This document shows positions 1 to 7,189 of a stretch of 9,540 nt of DNA, in pieces (the first letter of the stretch is position 1; each line of letters begins with the position of its first letter). The DNA is from JBBIVP01 sp037439705 [NCBI: bacterium] (GTDB lineage Bacteria; JBBIVP01): the NCBI GenBank assembly GCA_037439705.1, contig JBBIVP010000073.1:1-9540 (forward strand), in the 5' to 3' direction. Both the position numbers and the translations under genes were made by a program. Below the pieces are notes generated by a model. That model saw nothing but the letters and a program-made list of their open reading frames with translations. It had not been told where the DNA came from and ran no database searches.

Positions 1-1107
1 CTGCAATTTTCCCCTTTCTATAGCAATTCTCATCAGTTTCTCCATGCCGTGTTCTGGAAGTATTACTTTTTCTTTTCTCTCCTCAAGATGAAGCGCTCCT
101 TTATTGCATGCGCGATAGCATGTACCACATCCAAGACATATCTCTTCATCTATGTGTGCCTTTAATTCACCTGGTTTGAGGGTTGGTTTCAAACTTATAG
201 CATTCAGCTGACACCTCCTCGCACACCTTCCGCATCCAACGCATTTTTCAGCTTTCACACTCATTATGAACCTTGTTGACATCGCCACAGGATAGAATCC
301 GTGGTCGTGATATGACATCAGAATCCCACAGCAACATTTACAACAGTGACATATAAATGTGATATTCTTCTTTACATTGTCTCCAATGTGCATAACTCCT
401 TTCTCGCTCAATTCATCCAGAACTTCCAGTGCTTTCTGCTTATCTACCTCCCTTCCTATATTATGATTGATAACATATTCCGCTGCTATATTAAGTGCGG
501 TACAGACATCCATCGGATACTGGCACTCCCTTCCCAGATGCCTCTCCTTATGCCTACAGTAGCACAGAATAAATGCTATTTTTTTCGCATCCTTTATCAC
601 ATCCCTTGCAACTTCATAAGGCATAACATCAGCCCTTTCATCTGCTATTTTATTGTCAAGAAGCGCCCGTCCGAACTGGGTTTCTCCGTCAAATACTTTT
701 CCTATAAATCCCTTGTCCTTCATAGCCTCAGACAAAACCTTCGCCACTTCCTTTTGAGGAATATCCTCCCTCAATTTCGCCAGCGTCATTTCTATAAACC
801 CTGGGACTGACCACATTGGCATATAATAGACCTTGCCATTTCGCTCAATATCTATAACTATTCCCTTTTCTGCCATTCTGTTAAGAGTTTCCTTCAACTC
901 TTCCTCATCAATTTTCATAATACCTGCAAGCCTTTTCAGTGTAGTAGGCTGTAAAGGCATTTTGGAAACTATCTCCGCTTCCTCGGGAGTGTAAAGCATC
1001 ATTATCAACCCGAGAGCTGTATCTGTATCAGGATACCCAATCGGATAAGAATCCACCTTCTTGATGAGCATTCTGTAAATCTCTTTTGTCCTCGTTAAAT
1101 GAGCCAT
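1..1107 (-). CDS. Winged-helix/4Fe-4S ferredoxin-type protein (C-terminus beyond the window)
   Basis: A partial gene that enters from the left edge; 369 residues are visible. Residues about 30-100 look like a winged-helix domain (TTLKRLAGIMKIDEEELKE followed by a short wing). A middle domain carries C182, C184, C195 and C202, then a dense cluster CHCCKCCC at 253-260. Two ferredoxin motifs CxxCxxCxxxC follow (C289/292/295/299 and C324/327/330/334). Both lack the usual Pro after the fourth Cys (Gln and Asn instead). The layout matches from memory a family of 4Fe-4S proteins frequent in sulfate reducers and other anaerobes, with the signature FICHCCKCCC and an end near IERGKLQ plus a few dozen residues. 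Its biochemical role is not established to my knowledge; electron transfer or redox sensing is inference. The start is ATG at 1107, with AAAGGAGG 5 nt upstream. It lies 60 bp downstream of lon on the same strand and may be co-transcribed with it. Confidence 0.88.
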   Translation of the reverse strand, partial: MAHLTRTKEIYRMLIKKVDSYPIGYPDTDTALGLIMMLYTPEEAEIVSKMPLQPTTLKRLAGIMKIDEEELKETLNRMAEKGIVIDIERNGKVYYMPMWSVPGFIEMTLAKLREDIPQKEVAKVLSEAMKDKGFIGKVFDGETQFGRALLDNKIADERADVMPYEVARDVIKDAKKIAFILCYCRHKERHLGRECQYPMDVCTALNIAAEYVINHNIGREVDKQKALEVLDELSEKGVMHIGDNVKKNITFICHCCKCCCGILMSYHDHGFYPVAMSTRFIMSVKAEKCVGCGRCARRCQLNAISLKPTLKPGELKAHIDEEICLGCGTCYRACNKGALHLEERKEKVILPEHGMEKLMRIAIERGKLQ

Positions 1108-1112
1108 GAGTA

Positions 1113-1120
1113 CCTCCTTT
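1113..1120 (-). promoter_or_regulatory. Strong Shine-Dalgarno of the iron-sulfur protein gene
   Basis: On the minus strand this reads AAAGGAGG, 5 nt before the ATG at 1107. It supports that start and contrasts with lon upstream, which has no such site. I found no convincing promoter or hairpin terminator in the 60 bp between the two genes, which favours read-through from lon. Confidence 0.75.
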
Positions 1121-1167
1121 TTAAAAAATCGTATTCTCCTTCATCAATATTAAGGGATTTAAACTTA

Positions 1168-3522
1168 TTATTTTAATAAGCCCTCCTCTCCTTTAAAAGC
1201 AAATTTTACAGCCTCTTCCAGTGTGTTCACAAAGTGGAACTGAAGTCCCTCTTTCCCATCAACTGGAATTTCTTCCATATCCTTACTGTTTTTCTCGGGA
1301 AGTATGACCTCCTTTATTCCTGCTCTTTTTGCAGCAAGGACTTTCTCTTTTATCCCGCCCACAGGAAGAACTGCTCCCCTTAGGGTAATCTCGCCTGTCA
1401 TTGCCACATCGCTCTTTACAGGAATGTTTTTGAAAAGTGAAACAAGGGAAACGAGAATAGCAATTCCAGCAGATGGACCATCTTTTGGAATGGCACCCGC
1501 TGGAACATGTATGTGAATGTCCACATTTTCAAATATAGATTCGTCAATGTTCAACTTACTTGCATTTGCTTTAACATAACTTAAAGCAGCCTGTGCGGAC
1601 TCTTTCATTACATCCCCGAGATGCCCTGTAAGAATGATATTTCCCTTTCCTTTCATCTTTGTGGATTCTACGAAAAGTATATCACCTCCGGTTGGTGTCC
1701 AGGCAAGTCCCGTAGCAACTCCAGGTTTTTGAGTTCTTTCTGCCACCTCCTTAAAGAACTGTTCCGCTCCCAATATCTCCCTCACCTTTTCAGGGGTTAT
1801 AACCTTCTTTGAAACATCACCACTCGCCACATTTTTTGCAACCCATCTCATAATGTTTGCAATTTCCCTCTGAAGATTTCTAACCCCCGCCTCTCTTGTA
1901 TAGTACTCAATAACATCCTCAACTGCTTTTTGTGTAAACTCCACATGATCCAGTGTAAGCCCGTGTCCGCTCAACTGCTGGGGAATGATATGATTGAAAG
2001 CTATGTGAACCTTTTCGTTAAGCGTATACCCTGGTAGTTCAATAACCTCCATTCTATCTCTCAGCGCTGGAGGAACTGTATCAAGGATATTTGCAGTAGT
2101 AATAAAGAAAACCTTTGAAAGGTCAAAAGGCACTTCAAGATAATGGTCAGAAAAAGAGTGGTTCTGTTCGGGATCAAGGACTTCAAGAAGAGCAGAAGCA
2201 GGGTCTCCCCTGAAATCTATTCCTATTTTATCCACTTCATCAAGCATAAAAACTGGATTATTCGTCCCAGCTTTCTTTATTCCCTGTATAATCCTCCCTG
2301 GAAGGGCACCAACATAGGTTCTCCTGTGCCCTCTTATTTCAGCTTCATCCCTTATACCACCAAGAGACATTCTCACAAATTTCCTTCCGAGAGCCCTTGC
2401 GATAGATTTACCAAGAGATGTCTTTCCCACTCCCGGAGGACCAACAAAACATAAAATTGGTCCTTTCATATCTTTTTTGAGCTTTTTTACTGCAAGGTAT
2501 TCAAGTATCCTCTTTTTAACTTTATCAAGGTCATAGTGGTCTTCATCAAGAATTCTTCTCGCCTTCTCAAGGTCTATCTCATCCTCCGTAGATTTCGACC
2601 ATGGAAGCTCAATGAGCCAGTCAAGATAAGTCCTTGAAACTATATATTCCGGAGACTGGGTGGGAATTTTCTCGAGCCTCTGGAGCTCTTTCAAAGCAAC
2701 TTTTTCAACATGAGGAGGCATACCCGCCTCTTTCACCGCCTTTTCAAGTTCTTCTATCTCTCCTGCTTTTTCATCGTATTCTCCAAGCTCCTTTTTTATA
2801 GCCTTCAATTGCTCTCTCAGATAGTATTCCCTCTGTGTCTTATCTATCTCCTCCTTAACATTTGACTGAATCTCTTTGCTTATCTTCAATATCTCATATT
2901 CCTTGTTCAGATGTTTTAGAACAAGTTTCATTCTTTCCTTTAAGTCCATCTTTGCGAGAACCTCTATTTTTTCCTCCACGCTAATTCTAAGATTCGCTGC
3001 AATCATGTCGGTAAGGAGGAGAGGATTTTCAACACCCTGTATCACACTTCCTGCCTCAGATGGGATATTGGGAGCAAGTTCAATAACCTTCATGGTCAAA
3101 TCTTTTATGTTTATTTTTAAAGCCTCTATTACGGGGTCTGAAGGGTCATACTCCTCCTTCACATATTCCAGTTCAGCTGTTAAATAAGGAGTCGTCTGAA
3201 CTAATTTTTTAAGTTTTATTCTGTATAGCCCTTGAACAACTATATTTTGAGTCCCATCCCCCATTTTTAGAAATCTAAGGATTTTTGCTGAAACCCCCCA
3301 TTCGTAAAGGTCATTTATATTAGGAACTTCAATATTGGGGTTCTTCTGGGTAAACAGGGCTATAAGTTTATTACCGGAAACAGCTGTCTCAACTGCTTTT
3401 TTTGACATCTCCCGTCCAACGGAAAGAGGCACGGGAAATGCTGGAAAAACCACAAGATTCCTTAAGGAAAGAACGGGCAACTGACTGGGCTGAAGTTCTT
3501 CTGTCTTTTTTTCCTCTTTCAT
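1168..3522 (-). CDS. lon: ATP-dependent protease Lon (LonA type)
   Basis: Cytoplasmic AAA+ serine protease that unfolds and degrades misfolded and regulatory proteins as a homohexamer. The 784-residue length is typical of bacterial LonA. In order: an N-terminal substrate-binding domain beginning at LPVLSLRNLVVFPAFPVPLS (about 15-200); a helical/coiled-coil stretch (about 200-260) with REYYLREQLKAIKKELGE; an AAA+ module with Walker A GPPGVGKT at 361-368 and Walker B ending in D428-E429; and a C-terminal protease domain. The catalytic Ser is S684 in KDGPSAG and the catalytic Lys is K727, placed by comparison with S679/K722 of E. coli Lon (same spacing of 43). All key residues are intact. The ATG at 3522 directly precedes the conserved N-terminus, but no Shine-Dalgarno is visible and a -10-like box ends 7 nt before it, so the mRNA may be leaderless. 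Lon is divergent from the gene at 3628. Confidence 0.98.
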   Translation of the reverse strand: MKEEKKTEELQPSQLPVLSLRNLVVFPAFPVPLSVGREMSKKAVETAVSGNKLIALFTQKNPNIEVPNINDLYEWGVSAKILRFLKMGDGTQNIVVQGLYRIKLKKLVQTTPYLTAELEYVKEEYDPSDPVIEALKINIKDLTMKVIELAPNIPSEAGSVIQGVENPLLLTDMIAANLRISVEEKIEVLAKMDLKERMKLVLKHLNKEYEILKISKEIQSNVKEEIDKTQREYYLREQLKAIKKELGEYDEKAGEIEELEKAVKEAGMPPHVEKVALKELQRLEKIPTQSPEYIVSRTYLDWLIELPWSKSTEDEIDLEKARRILDEDHYDLDKVKKRILEYLAVKKLKKDMKGPILCFVGPPGVGKTSLGKSIARALGRKFVRMSLGGIRDEAEIRGHRRTYVGALPGRIIQGIKKAGTNNPVFMLDEVDKIGIDFRGDPASALLEVLDPEQNHSFSDHYLEVPFDLSKVFFITTANILDTVPPALRDRMEVIELPGYTLNEKVHIAFNHIIPQQLSGHGLTLDHVEFTQKAVEDVIEYYTREAGVRNLQREIANIMRWVAKNVASGDVSKKVITPEKVREILGAEQFFKEVAERTQKPGVATGLAWTPTGGDILFVESTKMKGKGNIILTGHLGDVMKESAQAALSYVKANASKLNIDESIFENVDIHIHVPAGAIPKDGPSAGIAILVSLVSLFKNIPVKSDVAMTGEITLRGAVLPVGGIKEKVLAAKRAGIKEVILPEKNSKDMEEIPVDGKEGLQFHFVNTLEEAVKFAFKGEEGLLK

Positions 3523-3529
3523 CTTTTAT

Positions 3530-3558
3530 AATTTAATCAGATTCTATTTAAAGGTCAA
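3530..3558 (-). promoter_or_regulatory. Candidate sigma70-type promoter for lon
   Basis: On the minus strand, TTGACC (3558-3553) is followed after 17 nt by TAAATT (3535-3530), which is 4/6 to the -10 consensus. The start codon follows 7 nt later, so transcription would begin at or next to the A of the ATG. I saw no inverted repeat resembling CIRCE or another heat-shock operator. Confidence 0.45.
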
Positions 3559-3591
3559 ACTTTTTTAAATTCAAAGCAAAATCTCAAATAC

Positions 3592-3621
3592 TTGGAAGTT
3601 TTATATAAAATTGGATATAAT
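3592..3621 (+). promoter_or_regulatory. Candidate promoter for the 3628 gene, leaderless start
   Basis: TTGGAA (3592-3597), an 18-nt spacer and a perfect TATAAT (3616-3621). Only 6 nt separate the -10 box from the ATG at 3628, so the expected start of transcription coincides with the start codon. No Shine-Dalgarno is present. The promoter shares the 105-bp divergent region with that of lon. Confidence 0.55.
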
Positions 3622-3627
3622 GTATAA

Positions 3628-4494
3628 ATGCGATTTTGGATTATAATAGCACTCTTTACCGAAAATCCCCTCATCCATTCATCATATAGCAATGAGCTTC
3701 ATATCATCTATTCAGCCTTTGATATAAATAATGAAAACAAACTGAAAATTGAACTCGGCTTTTTCAGAGGCGAATTTCTCTCTTTTTCTCTTGGTGCCCT
3801 ACTTTTAGGAATTCTTCCGATAAATGAAAAACCCGATTATGAAGTGAATCCCGTGTGGAGTGGAAATTATCCTGTTGAGAATACAACATATATCTTCGGA
3901 GACAGTGGATATATAAAAATAGAAAATGATATTCTCTACACTCAACTGCAAACAAAAAATTATTCTTTAAGTGCAACACATTATATAGAATCCGAATGTG
4001 CGTTAAGTTTCCCATCTTCCAATGCTGAAAATGCCATTTTTATTCCCAATCTCCGCTCAGAAGGCAGGCTAAAAATGCAGGGTTTTGAAATCCTTTTAAA
4101 AGGCTATTCATTTTACTGGGGACTCTGGGGAAATAGAAGATTAAAACTGAACGACCATGCAGTATTCTGTGTAGAGAATGAATGTGTATTCCTTGAATTT
4201 GACATTAAGAAAAAAATGGCAAAAATTTCTTTCTGCCCGCAAAAGAAAGAGATAGAAAATGAGTTTTCAATAATAAATCTTTCCAAAGGGAGTGCCACAG
4301 GAAGAACATACCCTGCCAATATAGAAATTGGAAAAGGAAAAATAAAAATAAATGTTGACTCCATGAAAAACGAAGCCAAACTTCTAACCTTTTCCTACCT
4401 TATAAGTTCCATAACCGTTGAAAAGGACTCAAAAACAGGAACTGGATTTATATTCTTTCACCCGGTTGAGGAAAAGAAAAAATGGGAATTCTGA
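3628..4494 (+). CDS. Unknown protein, beta-rich; weak resemblance to AttH/CrtC lipocalin-like fold
   Basis: A 288-residue protein I do not recognise with confidence. The sequence alternates short hydrophobic and polar stretches, as in a beta-barrel or beta-sandwich, with aromatic motifs at YSFYWGLWGNRRL (160-172) and FIFFHPVEE (274-282). The segment ELHIIYSAFDI...LGFFRGE (23-48) and the later TYPANIEI...GTGFIFF (227-277) have the order and spacing of motifs in AttH/CrtC (hydroxyneurosporene synthase-like) proteins, namely EWWYF...FFR near the N-terminus and YP...YWEG...G-G-Y near the C-terminus. The match is by eye and weak; key residues differ. The N-terminus has a short hydrophobic run (FWIIIALF), too short for a clear signal peptide. 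It is transcribed divergently from lon and lies 93 bp before rpsB, with no strong terminator between. The ATG at 3628 lacks a Shine-Dalgarno but sits just after a perfect -10 box. Base composition resembles its neighbours. Confidence 0.8.
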   Translation: MRFWIIIALFTENPLIHSSYSNELHIIYSAFDINNENKLKIELGFFRGEFLSFSLGALLLGILPINEKPDYEVNPVWSGNYPVENTTYIFGDSGYIKIENDILYTQLQTKNYSLSATHYIESECALSFPSSNAENAIFIPNLRSEGRLKMQGFEILLKGYSFYWGLWGNRRLKLNDHAVFCVENECVFLEFDIKKKMAKISFCPQKKEIENEFSIINLSKGSATGRTYPANIEIGKGKIKINVDSMKNEAKLLTFSYLISSITVEKDSKTGTGFIFFHPVEEKKKWEF

Positions 4495-4510
4495 AGGGTA
4501 AATTTAAAAA

Positions 4511-4537
4511 TCAAGAAAATTTCATTGAAAATCTTGA
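4511..4537. repeat. Imperfect inverted repeat overlapping the rpsB -35 region
   Basis: TCAAGA (4511-4516) and TCTTGA (4532-4537) are exact reverse complements. Inside them TTTC and GAAA can also pair around an ATT loop. The right arm overlaps the proposed rpsB -35 box (TTGAAG, 4534-4539). It could be a weak hairpin ending the 3628 transcript or an operator. There is no T-run after it and it is AT-rich, so chance is possible. Confidence 0.3.
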
Positions 4538-4562
4538 AGAGTATTTCTGAATTTTGTATATT
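4534..4562 (+). promoter_or_regulatory. Candidate promoter for the rpsB-tsf-pyrH-frr operon
   Basis: TTGAAG (4534-4539), a 17-nt spacer and TATATT (4557-4562, 5/6 to the -10 consensus). Transcription would begin near 4569, giving a leader of about 20 nt that just includes the Shine-Dalgarno AAGGAGG (4575-4581). The same -35 hexamer recurs before the gene at 7190. Confidence 0.5.
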
Positions 4563-4574
4563 TCTCAAAAATAT

Positions 4575-4581
4575 AAGGAGG
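4575..4581 (+). promoter_or_regulatory. Shine-Dalgarno fixing the TTG start of rpsB
   Basis: AAGGAGG lies 6 nt before the TTG at 4588. It supports use of the TTG rather than a later in-frame ATG, which would remove the conserved S2 N-terminus. Confidence 0.8.
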
Positions 4582-4587
4582 TAAAAG

Positions 4588-5310
4588 TTGTCTTATATAA
4601 CCATTAAAGAACTGTTAGAAGCAGGAGTTCATTTTGGACACCAAACCTCAAAATGGAATCCAAGAATGAAACCATATATTTTTGACAAAAGAGAAGGCGT
4701 CCACATTATTGACCTTGAAAAAACCGTTCCACTCTTTGACCAGGCTTACACCTTCATTGTAGAGGTCGTATCAAAAGGTGGAAAGGTGTTGTTCGTGGGA
4801 ACCAAGAAACAGGCAGAAGCTGCTATAAAAGAAGAAGCTGAGAGATGTGGAATGTTCTATGTAAACACGAGATGGTTGGGAGGGACTCTAACAAATTTCA
4901 ACACAATCAAAAAGAGTATTGAAAAACTTGAGGAATTAGAACAAAAAGAAAGTGAGGGCCACTTTGAAAAACTTCCCAAGAAGGAGGCAGCAAGGTTAAA
5001 AAGAAAACTACAGAAATTGAAAAAATATCTTGGAGGATTAAAGGGAATGAGAAGGCTACCTGATGTCCTATTTGTCATTGATGTAAAAAAAGAGGAAATT
5101 GCTGTGAAAGAGGCTAAAAAGATTGGCATTCCTGTGGTAGCGGTGGTGGATACAAACAGCTCACCTGATTTAGTAGATTATGTCATCCCCGGAAACGATG
5201 ACGCCATAAAGGCATGCAAACTCTTCATCTCAAAAATAGCAGATGCGTGTATTCAGGGGAGAAAAATATATGAAGAAAGTTTAAAGGAAGGAACTCAAAA
5301 TGAAGGTTGA
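4588..5310 (+). CDS. rpsB: 30S ribosomal protein S2
   Basis: Component of the small ribosomal subunit, needed for S1 binding and initiation. The 240 residues match the usual length. Conserved S2 signatures are visible: [29 protein letters not shown] at the N-terminus, [22 protein letters not shown] and, near the end, [28 protein letters not shown] Lys-rich helical segment (about 125-150) is the S2 coiled-coil hairpin. The start is TTG at 4588, six nt after AAGGAGG. It is the first gene of a four-gene translation cluster, and its end overlaps the start of tsf by 11 nt. Confidence 0.98.
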   Translation: MSYITIKELLEAGVHFGHQTSKWNPRMKPYIFDKREGVHIIDLEKTVPLFDQAYTFIVEVVSKGGKVLFVGTKKQAEAAIKEEAERCGMFYVNTRWLGGTLTNFNTIKKSIEKLEELEQKESEGHFEKLPKKEAARLKRKLQKLKKYLGGLKGMRRLPDVLFVIDVKKEEIAVKEAKKIGIPVVAVVDTNSSPDLVDYVIPGNDDAIKACKLFISKIADACIQGRKIYEESLKEGTQNEG

Positions 5311-5869
5311 GGATGTAAAAAAACTCAGAGAGGAAACAGGCGCGGGAATAATGGATTGCAGAAAGGCACTTGAAGAAAGTAATGGAGATTTTGAAAAAGC
5401 AAAAGAACTGCTCTTCAAGAAGGGAATTGCAAAAGCTGAAAAAAAGGCTCAGAGGGCAACAAAGGAGGGACTAATTGATGCATATATTCATCTTGGAGGA
5501 AGGATTGGAACTCTTATTGAAGTTCAGTGTGAAACTGATTTTGTAGCAAGAACAGATGATTTCAGAAAACTTGTTAAGGAACTTCTCCTCCAGATCACAG
5601 CAATGGCTCCAAAATTCATATCAAAGGAGGATATACCGGAGGAAATTTTAAAAGAAGAAAAAGAAAGAATAAAAATGGAAACTGGAATGGAAAATGAAGA
5701 AAAAATAAATGAGTATCTGGAAAAATTTTATTCGGAAAATTGCCTTCTTGAACAACCTTTTATCAAGAATGAAACAATAAAGGTGAAAGACCTTATAGCA
5801 AGTGTTATTGCGAAAACAGGAGAAAATGTAAAAGTAAGGAGGTTCGTAAGGTTTGAACTTTCCGAGTAA
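5300..5869 (+). CDS. tsf: Elongation factor Ts (short form)
   Basis: Guanine-nucleotide exchange factor that recycles EF-Tu-GDP to EF-Tu-GTP during translation. The N-terminal UBA-like domain (1-45) carries [19 protein letters not shown]. The TDFVA motif that contacts EF-Tu is at residues 79-83, inside [14 protein letters not shown]. The C-terminal end is typical ([15 protein letters not shown], then VRRFVRFEL). At 189 residues it is the short form, as in Thermus, Thermotoga and cyanobacteria, and lacks the enlarged core of the E. coli protein. The ATG at 5300 lies inside the end of rpsB (11-nt overlap), with the purine-rich AAGGAAGG just upstream, so it is probably translationally coupled to rpsB. 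Its own end overlaps pyrH by 17 nt. Confidence 0.98.
   Translation: MKVEDVKKLREETGAGIMDCRKALEESNGDFEKAKELLFKKGIAKAEKKAQRATKEGLIDAYIHLGGRIGTLIEVQCETDFVARTDDFRKLVKELLLQITAMAPKFISKEDIPEEILKEEKERIKMETGMENEEKINEYLEKFYSENCLLEQPFIKNETIKVKDLIASVIAKTGENVKVRRFVRFELSE
5836..5842 (+). promoter_or_regulatory. Shine-Dalgarno fixing the TTG start of pyrH
   Basis: AAGGAGG inside the tsf coding sequence, 10 nt before the TTG at 5853. Spacing is slightly long but this is the only strong site near the conserved N-terminus, and it decides the start. Confidence 0.65.
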
Positions 5870-6575
5870 ATCTATTTATAAACGAGTTCTTCTTAAATTG
5901 AGCGGTGAGGTTCTTGGAGGAGAAAAAGGAACGGGTATTGATTTCAAAGAAGTGAGAAGAATATGTGAAGAAATAAAAGAAGTCCACAATATGGAGGTAG
6001 AAATAGGAATAGTAGTTGGAGGAGGAAATATATTCAGAGGAGCGGAAAACGAAGAGGGTGAGATTGATAGGGTAACGGGTGATTATATGGGCATGCTCGG
6101 TACAGTAATAAACAGTCTTGCCATTCAAAGTGTGCTGGAAAATATGGGAGTTCAGACAAGAGTTTTAAGCGCAATAGAAATGAAAGCACTTGCAGAACCA
6201 TACATAAGAAGAAGAGCAATAAGACATATGGAAAAGGGAAGAATTGTAGTTTTTGCAGGAGGAACAGGAAGTCCTTACTTCAGCACAGACACAGCCTCTT
6301 CTCTGAGAGCAGTGGAAACAAACGCTGAAGTAATTTTGAAGGGAACAAAGGTAGATGGAGTTTTTGATGCTGACCCTTTTAAAGTAAAATCTGCAAAAAT
6401 GTTTCCTTACATAACATACATGGAAGCTCTACAGAGAAACCTGAAAATAATGGATTCCACAGCTTTTTCTATGTGCATGGACAACAAAATTCCGATAATT
6501 GTATTCAATATCACTGTTCCGGGGAATCTATTAAAAATTATGCGTGGCGAAAAAATAGGAACGATTGTAAAATAA
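5853..6575 (+). CDS. pyrH: Uridylate (UMP) kinase
   Basis: Amino-acid-kinase-fold enzyme that phosphorylates UMP to UDP with ATP, in pyrimidine nucleotide synthesis; the bacterial enzyme is a hexamer. The 240 residues fit the family. Motifs: [14 protein letters not shown] (10-23, phosphate-binding Lys), [11 protein letters not shown] (53-63), [16 protein letters not shown] (134-149, nucleotide binding and catalytic Asp region) and [13 protein letters not shown] (163-175). The start is TTG at 5853, within the end of tsf (17-nt overlap), placed 10 nt after AAGGAGG (5836-5842). No ATG or GTG is available before the conserved core, so this TTG is the best start. The gap to frr is 17 nt. Confidence 0.97.
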   Translation: MNFPSKSIYKRVLLKLSGEVLGGEKGTGIDFKEVRRICEEIKEVHNMEVEIGIVVGGGNIFRGAENEEGEIDRVTGDYMGMLGTVINSLAIQSVLENMGVQTRVLSAIEMKALAEPYIRRRAIRHMEKGRIVVFAGGTGSPYFSTDTASSLRAVETNAEVILKGTKVDGVFDADPFKVKSAKMFPYITYMEALQRNLKIMDSTAFSMCMDNKIPIIVFNITVPGNLLKIMRGEKIGTIVK

Positions 6576-6592
6576 AAAGAGGAGGTGAAACG

Positions 6593-7156
6593 ATGGACAC
6601 AAAAGAAAACCTCCTGAAGGCTGTTGAAGAAAAAATGAAAAAAACACTGGAAAATATGAAAAAAGAGTTCCTGAAAATAAGAACGGGTAGAGCATCCTCT
6701 TCTTTAATAGAGGATATAAAAATTAATGCGTATGATACAAAGATGCCGTTAAATCAATTGTCCACAATTACTGTCCCTGAAAGCAATCTGATAATAGTTC
6801 AGGTATGGGATAAATCCCTCGTTCAAACAATTGATAAGGCAATAAGAGAAGCAGGACTGGGACTTAATCCCATGGTTGAAGGAAACATCCTGAAAATCCC
6901 AGTGCCTACCCTTTCTGAAGAAAGAAGAAAAGAAATCGTTAAGGCTTTAAAAAAAAGGACTGAGGAATTTCGTGTAACAATAAGGAATATAAGAAGGGAC
7001 TATAATGAAACCATTAAAAATATGCAAAAAAACGGTGAAATTTCGGAAGATGAAATGCACAAATTGCTTCAGAAAGTTCAGGAACTAACTGATAAGCACA
7101 TAAAGGAAATTGATGATATATTTTCAAAAAAAGAAAAGGAAATAATGACAGTTTGA
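6593..7156 (+). CDS. frr: Ribosome recycling factor
   Basis: Splits post-termination ribosomes together with EF-G. The 187-residue protein matches the usual length of about 185. Conserved blocks: KKEFLKIRTGRASSSLIEDIKI near residues 23-44, LNQLSTITVPE, VQVWDKSLV, IREAGLGLNP, IPVPTLSEERRKEIVK and the C-terminal QELTDKHIKEIDDIFSKKEKE. The long helices at both ends form the three-helix bundle of the family. The ATG at 6593 is preceded by AGAGGAGG with a 7-nt spacer. The frame is open further upstream, but any earlier start would overlap pyrH and add residues foreign to the family. It is the last gene of the translation cluster; the next gene begins 33 nt after its stop. Confidence 0.97.
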   Translation: MDTKENLLKAVEEKMKKTLENMKKEFLKIRTGRASSSLIEDIKINAYDTKMPLNQLSTITVPESNLIIVQVWDKSLVQTIDKAIREAGLGLNPMVEGNILKIPVPTLSEERRKEIVKALKKRTEEFRVTIRNIRRDYNETIKNMQKNGEISEDEMHKLLQKVQELTDKHIKEIDDIFSKKEKEIMTV

Positions 7157-7180
7157 AGTCTGAAATTTTTTGTATATAAT
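7153..7180 (+). promoter_or_regulatory. Candidate promoter for the AAA-PilZ-pentapeptide operon
   Basis: TTGAAG (7153-7158, overlapping the frr stop codon), a 16-nt spacer and a perfect TATAAT (7175-7180). The ATG at 7190 follows 9 nt later with no Shine-Dalgarno, so the mRNA would have at most a few leader nucleotides. An ATG at 7184 is followed at once by a stop and is not a start. Confidence 0.55.
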
Positions 7181-7189
7181 AAAATGTAG

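Noticed and set aside
346-810. Open frame of 154 codons on the plus strand
   Set aside because: It lies wholly opposite the iron-sulfur protein gene, whose cysteine motifs and Shine-Dalgarno are clear. The product has no recognisable domain.
6473-6592. Longer N-terminus for frr
   Set aside because: It would overlap pyrH by about 100 nt and add 40 residues not found in the family. The ATG at 6593 has a strong Shine-Dalgarno and gives the normal length.
7157-7189. Rho-independent terminator after frr
   Set aside because: There is a run of six T but no GC-rich hairpin before it; the stretch fits a promoter better.
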